Shown here: positions 32,068 to 37,039 of the stretch, piece after piece | Layout: every line of letters begins with the position of its first letter | Position numbering within the stretch: the first letter of the stretch is position 1 | Source of the DNA: Deltaproteobacteria bacterium | GTDB lineage: Bacteria; Desulfobacterota; GWC2-55-46; DRME01 | Assembly (NCBI GenBank): GCA_011375175.1 | Contig: DRME01000127.1 | Location: 1 to 37,039, forward strand | Reading direction: 5' to 3' | Length of the DNA: 37,039 bases | Translations under genes and position numbers: made by a program | The notes under the pieces: generated by a model | The model's database searches: none | Seen by the model: only the letters and a program-made list of their open reading frames with translations | What the model was told of the DNA's origin: nothing

Positions 32068-32276
32068 AAAGGAAATTCTGAATTATTCCACTGAGGGAAC
32101 CTTTTTGTAAAAAGGTTCCCTCAGACTCCCTCCAAAAACTTTCAACGCCCCGCGGGTCTTCTCGATTTTGCAAGCAAAATCGAGAAGACCCGCGGGGAAT
32201 TGAAAGTCTTTGAAGGGGGTCCGGGGGAAACTTTCTACAGAAAGTTTCCCCCGGTGAAAAAATCAGAATTTCCTTT
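32068..32276. repeat. Family A repeat, complete copy A3
   Basis: This is the best-preserved unit, 209 bp, bounded by perfect 14-bp inverted ends AAAGGAAATTCTGA (32068-32081) and TCAGAATTTCCTTT (32263-32276). Inside lie the left arm hairpin GAGGGAACCTTTTT/AAAAAGGTTCCCTC, a central perfect hairpin with 24-bp arms (CCCCGCGGGTCTTCTCGATT start), and the right arm hairpin CCGGGGGAAACTTTCT/AGAAAGTTTCCCCCGG. No coding capacity is seen and no target duplication is evident. Confidence 0.92.
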
Positions 32277-32341
32277 AAGGATATAAAGCGGGGTATCTTC
32301 TGTCAAGCAATTAAGCCTGCGGTTGGTTTTGGCGAAAGGTC

Positions 32342-32370
32342 TTTACAAGGGCCTGGGGCTTGAGTATACT
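32342..32370 (+). promoter_or_regulatory. Sigma-70 promoter of folD
   Basis: TTTACA (32342-32347) and TATACT (32365-32370) are 17 bp apart, five of six matches each. Start would be near 32377, about 23 nt before the folD GTG. Confidence 0.82.
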
Positions 32371-32399
32371 GTAGTCTAAAAAATCCGGGGAGTTACGAA

Positions 32400-33263
32400 G
32401 TGGGGGAAGTAATAGACGGCAAGGCTGTGGCAAGGGGTGTGAAGGAGAGGCTCGGCGATGAGGTTCGGCGGATGAAGCGGGAGTGCGGTTTCGTGCCCGG
32501 GCTGGCCGTCATCCTTGTGGGCGAGGACCCGGCCTCTCAGATATATGTTAGAAACAAGGGCCGTGCCTGCGACGAGGTGGGCATACGGTCCATGAAGTAC
32601 ACGCTCGACGCCGATAGCGGGCAGGACGAGCTCGTTGGGCTCATCTCGGACCTCAACAGCGACAGCTCGGTGCACGGCATACTGGTGCAGCTTCCCCTGC
32701 CCGGTCACATGGACGAGGACGCGGTGATAGAGGCCATCTCGCCGGACAAGGACGTGGACGGCTTCCATCCCTACAACGTCGGCAGGCTGCTTGTCGGGAG
32801 TCCGGTGCTCGAGCCGTGCACGCCGCTTGGCATCATGAAGCTCATCGACTCGACCGGCGTTGACCTGGAAGGCAGGGAGGCGGTGGTCGTAGGTCGCAGC
32901 AACATCGTCGGCAAGCCGGCGGCCGTGATGCTGCTGCGCCGCAACGCGACGGTGACCATCTGCCACTCGCGCACCCGTGACATAGCCGCCAGGGTCGCCT
33001 CGGCCGACGTGGTCGTCGCCGCCGTTGGAAGGCCCGAGTTCGTCCGCGGCGAGTGGATAAAGCCCGGCGCCGTGGTGATAGACGTGGGCATAAACCGTAC
33101 GGCCGAGGGGAAGCTCGTCGGCGACGTACAGTTCGACGAGGCCAGGGAGCGGGCCTCGTATATCACACCGGTGCCCGGCGGCGTCGGTCCCATGACCATA
33201 GCCATGCTGCTGCACAACACCGTCGACGCGGCCCGGCGCTCGGCCGGCCTCTGCGGCGTCTGA
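32400..33263 (+). CDS. folD: Bifunctional methylenetetrahydrofolate dehydrogenase/cyclohydrolase FolD
   Basis: This 287-aa cytoplasmic enzyme interconverts 5,10-methylene-, methenyl- and 10-formyl-tetrahydrofolate. [12 protein letters not shown] contains the Tyr and catalytic Lys of the cyclohydrolase/dehydrogenase site; [25 protein letters not shown] (nucleotide-binding) and [20 protein letters not shown] are family signatures. The GTG start has GGGGAG about 7 nt upstream. It is followed after 17 nt by a MetV-like gene, a pairing seen in organisms that use the methyl branch of the Wood-Ljungdahl pathway. Confidence 0.97.
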   Translation: MGEVIDGKAVARGVKERLGDEVRRMKRECGFVPGLAVILVGEDPASQIYVRNKGRACDEVGIRSMKYTLDADSGQDELVGLISDLNSDSSVHGILVQLPLPGHMDEDAVIEAISPDKDVDGFHPYNVGRLLVGSPVLEPCTPLGIMKLIDSTGVDLEGREAVVVGRSNIVGKPAAVMLLRRNATVTICHSRTRDIAARVASADVVVAAVGRPEFVRGEWIKPGAVVIDVGINRTAEGKLVGDVQFDEARERASYITPVPGGVGPMTIAMLLHNTVDAARRSAGLCGV

Positions 33264-33280
33264 GATCCCCTGATATCCCA

Positions 33281-33973
33281 GTGATAGTCACCGCCACAAA
33301 GGAGATAGACGAGATAGTGGAGAGCCTGGGGCCGGCCCGCAGCGTCCACCTCTTCGGCTGCGACTCCTGCGCCCAGCAGTGCCGCACCGGCGGGCCCGAG
33401 GAACTCGGGGCCATGGAGGCGGTCCTCAGGGAGCGGGGTTTCCGCGTGACGGGCGGCTCCATCGTGGATGAGACCTGCTATCTCCAGCTCGTAAAGCGCG
33501 AGTACCGACGCAACGAGGCCCTTTCGGGCGCCGACGCCGTGCTGGTGCTCGCCTGCGGCGCCGGTGTAAGGACCGTGGCCGAGGCGGCCCCCGCGACCCA
33601 GCCCGTGCTGCCGGCCCTCGACTCCATCTTCCTCGCCTCGGTGGAGCGTGTGGGGCGTTTCTTCGAGGGATGCGCCCTGTGCGGCGTATGCGAGCTCGGC
33701 AGGACGGCGGCCGTCTGTCCCCACACGCAGTGTCCCAAGGGGCTGCTCAACGGTCCCTGCGGGGGGGTCGTGGACGGGGGCATGTGCGAGGTCAACCTCG
33801 ACAACCGCTGCGCCTGGATAAGGATCTACGAGAGGCTCAGGGCCCAGGGCAGACTCCATGTCATGAGGAAGACGGCGGCGCCCAAGGACAACTCCGGGGC
33901 CGTCGGGCCGCGCCGGGTCGTGCTTGAGCACCCGCCCGGAAAGGCTCCGCTCTCCAAGAGGGGCGAGGACTGA
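33281..33973 (+). CDS. metV: Methylenetetrahydrofolate reductase C-terminal-like protein (MetV)
   Basis: This 230-aa Cys-rich protein matches the MTHFR_C family (MetV). FGCDSCAQQCRTGG opens the fold; CALCGVCELGRTAAVCPHTQ followed by CPKGLLNGPCGG is the signature region, probably binding iron-sulfur clusters or zinc. In acetogens MetV partners MetF in reducing methylene- to methyl-tetrahydrofolate. No metF lies within the window. GTG33281 is chosen for position and frame (MIVTATKEIDEIVESL); no clear ribosome site is seen, so coupling to folD is presumed. The C-terminal 35 residues are basic and Pro-rich. Confidence 0.83.
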   Translation: MIVTATKEIDEIVESLGPARSVHLFGCDSCAQQCRTGGPEELGAMEAVLRERGFRVTGGSIVDETCYLQLVKREYRRNEALSGADAVLVLACGAGVRTVAEAAPATQPVLPALDSIFLASVERVGRFFEGCALCGVCELGRTAAVCPHTQCPKGLLNGPCGGVVDGGMCEVNLDNRCAWIRIYERLRAQGRLHVMRKTAAPKDNSGAVGPRRVVLEHPPGKAPLSKRGED

Positions 33974-34095
33974 GGCCACAGGGCGGTGCGGCCGCAGGCG
34001 CGCACTCTTCTCCGCGTCGGAACGCCGTGAGTCGGTCGGGAAAGGTCGGTATGCCTTTGCAGGCAGGGGGGCGGGGAAGGCCCCGCCCCGGATAC

Positions 34096-35631
34096 ATGGC
34101 GGCAAGGCTCTCAAGCGCCGCCGCGGCGGTGCTTCTCGCCGCCGTCCTGGTCATCCCGCCTCCGCTCTGCGCGGCCGCACAGCGGCGCGAAACCATGCGC
34201 CTGTCTCTGGAAGAAGGCATACCGCTGGTGCTGGCCAACAACCTCGATCTCGCCGTCGAGCGCATCACGCCCCGCCTGAAGGAGAAGGCCCTGGAGAGCG
34301 AAGAGGGGCTATTCGACGTCGAGCTCTTCGGCTCCATAAAGCGGCTCGACTCCACGCGCCCGCTCACCACGCGCAGCTCCGTTGCAGCCGGAGGACTGCG
34401 GGCCATCCAGTCGAAGAGCTACACCTTCTCAACGGGACTCACGGGCACGGTCCCGCTGGGCACCACCTACACCCTCGAGTTCAAGGACAACTGGTCGGCC
34501 GACACCTTCAACCGCTTCACCTTCGAGTATGACGCCTTCGCCGGCATCACGCTCACACAGCCGCTGCTCAAGGGCTTCGGCTCCGACTCGACGCGCTACA
34601 GGATCGAGCTCGCCCGCAAGGCCCTGGCCGTGTCGGAGAACGAGCTGCGCGGGCGCATACTCGACACCCTCGCGGCCTACATCACGGCCTACTGGGACCT
34701 CGTGGCGGCGCGTGAGGAGCTGAAGGTCAGGGAGGAGTCGGTAAGGCTCGCCGAGGCGCTCGTCGAGCTCAACCGCCGCAAGCTCGACGCCGAAGTGGCA
34801 TCGCCCCTCGACGTAACGCAGGCCGAGGCCGGGGTGGCCGCCCGGCGCGAAGCCGTGATCCTCGCCCGCCGGGACATCACCGTCAAGGAGAACGCCCTCA
34901 AGCTCATGATATCGAGCGACATCATGGCCCTTCGCGACGTGGCGGTCCTGCCCACCGACAGCCCCAGGCTCCTGCCCGTGCGCTACTCGCTCGAAGAGAA
35001 TGTGAGAACGGCACTGGCCAAGAGGCCCGACTACCTGGCCAGGAAGCTCGCCATCGAGGAGAGCCGCATAAAGGTGCGCTACGCCGAGAACCAGCTCTAC
35101 CCGAGCGTGGACCTCGAGGCGAGCTACGGCTACAACGGGCTGGGCACTAATTTCTTCGACGCCGTCGAGTCCTTCTCCGGCAATCCCGAGTGGTCCATAG
35201 GGGTGACGGTGCGCTACCCGCTGGGCAACCGCGTGGCCGGCGGAGAGCTCGGCGGGGCGCGCCTCGAGGCGCGCCGGGCGCTGCTCGAGCTCAAGCGCCT
35301 GGAGCAGCGGATAATCGTGGCCGTCGACAACGCCCTCAGGGAGATCACCGCCGCCGAGGAGCGGGTGAGGGCGGCCCGCCGCTCGGTCCGTCTCGCCGAG
35401 GAGTCGCTGAGGGCCGAGCAGGAAAAGCTCGCCGCCGGTCTCTCCACCACCTTCAACGTCCTCGAGTACCAGCAAAAGCTCACCGAGGCCCGCTCGGCCG
35501 AGATCAGGGCCCTCGCGGACTACAACAAGTCGCTAACGCTCTTGCGCAAGGAGAGGGGCACCCTCATGGAGGACTACGACATAGAGCTCGACGGAGGCGG
35601 ACCGGCGGGAAGGAGCGGCGGCATATCTTGA
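34096..35631 (+). CDS. TolC-family outer-membrane efflux protein
   Basis: This protein of about 511 aa has a signal peptide (MAARLSSAAAAVLLAAVLVI, cleaved near CAAAQ) and two TolC repeats of long alpha-helical hairpins and beta strands (LTQPLLKGFGSDSTRYRIEL; YPLGNRVAGGELGGARLEA). Trimers form a tunnel through the outer membrane for export. Start is uncertain: ATG34051 (weak AAAGGT site) or GTG34027 would add 15 or 23 Arg/Gly-rich residues; ATG34096 begins the signal cleanly. It overlaps the adaptor gene by 4 nt. A metF-like gene or fatty partner is not seen between it and metV. Confidence 0.9.
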   Translation: MAARLSSAAAAVLLAAVLVIPPPLCAAAQRRETMRLSLEEGIPLVLANNLDLAVERITPRLKEKALESEEGLFDVELFGSIKRLDSTRPLTTRSSVAAGGLRAIQSKSYTFSTGLTGTVPLGTTYTLEFKDNWSADTFNRFTFEYDAFAGITLTQPLLKGFGSDSTRYRIELARKALAVSENELRGRILDTLAAYITAYWDLVAAREELKVREESVRLAEALVELNRRKLDAEVASPLDVTQAEAGVAARREAVILARRDITVKENALKLMISSDIMALRDVAVLPTDSPRLLPVRYSLEENVRTALAKRPDYLARKLAIEESRIKVRYAENQLYPSVDLEASYGYNGLGTNFFDAVESFSGNPEWSIGVTVRYPLGNRVAGGELGGARLEARRALLELKRLEQRIIVAVDNALREITAAEERVRAARRSVRLAEESLRAEQEKLAAGLSTTFNVLEYQQKLTEARSAEIRALADYNKSLTLLRKERGTLMEDYDIELDGGGPAGRSGGIS

Positions 35632-36788
35632 AGAGGCTGCTTGCGGTCATACTCGCCGCCGCCGCGCTCTGGGCGCTGTGGCACTTCTACGGAGAGAGGC
35701 TCCTGGCTCCCGACGACGACACGGAGACCTCCGCCTTCACCGTCGCCCCGGCAGAGCGCGGGGACCTGCGACTCACGGTCTCGGCCACCGGTGTGGTGAC
35801 CCCCCTTGTGGAGGTGGAGGTCAAGAGCAAGGCCGGCGGCGAGATAAGGACCTTTCCGTTCAGGGAAGGCGACCGGCTGCGCAAGGGTCAGATCGTCGTC
35901 ACCCTCGACCCGGAGACGGAGAAGTCGCGGGTGAACCAGGCCACGGCCGACACGCTCATGGCCGAGGGGCGGCTCGACAAGGCGAGGATCGCCGAAAGGG
36001 ACGCAAGGCTCAAGCTGAAACGGACGACCAGGCTCTTCAAAAACGGCGTCATCTCCCGCCAGGACCTCGACGACGCCGAGATAGCCCTTGCCAAGGCCGT
36101 AAGCGACGTCAAGATCGCCGAGGCCGAGCTCATCCGCGCCCGCGAGGCCCTGAGCGAGGCGCAGAAGAGGCTGGCCGACACGCAGGTGCGCTCGCCCATT
36201 ACGGGCACGATACTCAAGAAGTTCGTCGAGGAGGGACAGGTCATCTCCTCCACCCTCTCTTCGGCGTCGGAAGGCACGCCGCTCTTCACCATGGCCGACC
36301 TGGACCGTCTCAACGTGAAGGCCATGGTCGACGAGGTGGACATAGGGGCGGTCAGGGAGGGCCAGGAGGCGATCATAACGGTCGACGCCTGGCCCGACAG
36401 GGCCTTCACCGGCAAGGTGACGAGGATACTCCCCCAGGGGCGGGTCGAGAGGACGGTGACGGTCTTCGACGTGGAGATCGGGGTCGAGGACCGCGACAGG
36501 GAACTGCTCAAGCCGGGCATGACCGCCGGAGTGGAGATCGTCACCGAAGTTAGAAGGGGCGTGCTCCTCGCGCCGGCCGAGGCCGTGAGGACGAAGAGCG
36601 GCAAGACGGTGGTCCATGTGGTCCGGGCCGGACGCCCCGTGGCCGTTGAGGTGGAGACCGGCAAGACCGACGGAGTGAAGACCGAGATAGTGAAGGGTCT
36701 CGGCGAGGACGACGAGGTCATAGTCTCCGGCCTCGACGGCGACGGCAAGAGGAGAAACAAGCGCAAGCGCCGCTTCTTCTTCCACTGA
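35628..36788 (+). CDS. Periplasmic membrane-fusion (HlyD/MacA-type) efflux adaptor
   Basis: This 386-aa protein has an N-terminal membrane anchor (KRLLAVILAAAALWALWHFY), split biotinyl-lipoyl halves (VEVKSKAGGEIRTFPFREGD; VRSPITGTILKKFVEEGQVI) flanking a long coiled-coil hairpin (about 95-180), and beta-barrel and proximal domains. It would link an inner-membrane transporter to the TolC protein. TTG35628 overlaps the TolC stop (TTGA) with AAGGAG 12 nt upstream. MacB-type ATPase/permease genes usually follow; here a family A repeat begins directly at the stop. The C-terminus is strongly basic (KRRNKRKRRFFFH), unusual for an exported protein. Confidence 0.9.
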   Translation: MKRLLAVILAAAALWALWHFYGERLLAPDDDTETSAFTVAPAERGDLRLTVSATGVVTPLVEVEVKSKAGGEIRTFPFREGDRLRKGQIVVTLDPETEKSRVNQATADTLMAEGRLDKARIAERDARLKLKRTTRLFKNGVISRQDLDDAEIALAKAVSDVKIAEAELIRAREALSEAQKRLADTQVRSPITGTILKKFVEEGQVISSTLSSASEGTPLFTMADLDRLNVKAMVDEVDIGAVREGQEAIITVDAWPDRAFTGKVTRILPQGRVERTVTVFDVEIGVEDRDRELLKPGMTAGVEIVTEVRRGVLLAPAEAVRTKSGKTVVHVVRAGRPVAVEVETGKTDGVKTEIVKGLGEDDEVIVSGLDGDGKRRNKRKRRFFFH

Positions 36789-36885
36789 TGGAACCTTTTT
36801 GCAAAGGGTCACAGACCCACGGTTCCCTCAGACTCCCTCCAAAAACTTTTTGTTTGCTCCTTGAGCCGCATTGATTCTCATGAGC
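36785..36885. repeat. Family A variant arm (A5-like)
   Basis: ACTGATGGAACCTTTTTG and CCACGGTTCCCTCAGACTCC make a loosened arm hairpin, followed by AAAAACTTTTTGTTTGCTCC and TTGAGCCGCATTGATTCTCA, matching 9799-9842 in copy A5. This shows that the variant is a repeated form and not a random decay. Confidence 0.78.
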
Positions 36886-36887
36886 GT

Positions 36888-37039
36888 CCAATTAATTACT
36901 CTGGGGGAAACTTTCTGTAGAAAGTTTCCCCCAGACCCCCTTCAAAGACTTTCAATACGAGTTGGTTTCCCCCTGTTTTGCCAGGCAAAACAGGGGGAAA
37001 CCAACTCGCGTTAAAAGTTTTTGGAGGGAGTCTGAGGGA
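36888..37039. repeat. Family A repeat, reverse copy A4 (cut by window end)
   Basis: TTAATTACTCTGGGGGAAAC opens the outer arm hairpin (TGGGGGAAACTTTCT/AGAAAGTTTCCCCCA). A central perfect hairpin follows with 24-bp arms starting CGAGTTGGTTTCC. The last bases, CGTTAAAAGTTTTTGGAGGG onward, are the reverse complement of the window's first 29 bases. Confidence 0.9.

Overview
The window reads as chromosomal DNA of a high-G+C Gram-negative (didermic) bacterium. The envelope genes require an outer membrane: a porin, a TolC protein, lipoproteins and periplasmic cytochromes. Codon choice is unusual for such G+C-rich DNA, with frequent ATA for Ile and AGG for Arg. The gene content points to an anaerobic or respiratory bacterium of the Desulfobacterota/Nitrospirota kind: FolD-MetV, TusA-DsrE2, an octahaem HAO-like cytochrome with a b6-type quinol oxidase, and an ANTAR response regulator beside ammonium transport genes. 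The lineage is inference only. Both ends of the window stop at the same point inside inverted copies of one dispersed repeat, so it may be a complete contig broken at repeats.

Layout. 1-410 is repeat-rich. 469-3390 is a packed operon: C39-like peptidase/TPR lipoprotein, rlmB, ilvA. 3510-9612 is a nitrogen region: a sigma-54 promoter and an ANTAR response regulator, a class I amidotransferase, a second sigma-54 promoter before a porin, then amtB, an RNA switch, glnK and a second amtB. 9723-9986 holds repeats. 10049-13121 encodes a Rieske protein, a cytochrome b and an octahaem cytochrome c. 13206-14075 (minus) is a TusA/DsrE2 sulfur-carrier pair. 14174-15640 (minus) is an amidohydrolase with an altered metal site. 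15804-17021 is an HD-GYP protein. 17058-20148 (minus) is a sugar-type ABC importer without its ATPase. 20419-20649 (minus) is infA. 20993-27569 is an oligopeptide-type ABC importer with a fused double ATPase. 27695-28969 is a DUF4388-HDOD protein. 29127-29417 is a small Cys-rich protein. 29524-32049 (minus) is a coiled-coil protein followed by a KefB/C-type antiporter. 32400-33973 is folD-metV. 34096-36788 is a TolC protein and a membrane-fusion protein.

The best find is in the amtB-glnK gap (7780-7871). Two adjacent hairpins each have a six-base loop with A at position 1 and G at position 4, the known target of ANTAR antiterminators. The second hairpin shares bases with the 5' arm of a strong intrinsic terminator, so the two cannot form together. 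An ANTAR response regulator is encoded about 3.6 kb upstream behind a near-perfect sigma-54 promoter, and the porin-amtB operon has a matching promoter. This suggests a two-layer nitrogen circuit: sigma-54 makes the regulator and the porin-amtB message, and the regulator then lets transcription into glnK-amtB2.

The second theme is two families of structured intergenic repeats. Family A is a roughly 190-210 bp imperfect palindrome that can fold into a cross of three hairpins. Family B is a roughly 75 bp hairpin. In both, copies differ at stem positions but keep pairing through matching changes on the opposite arm.
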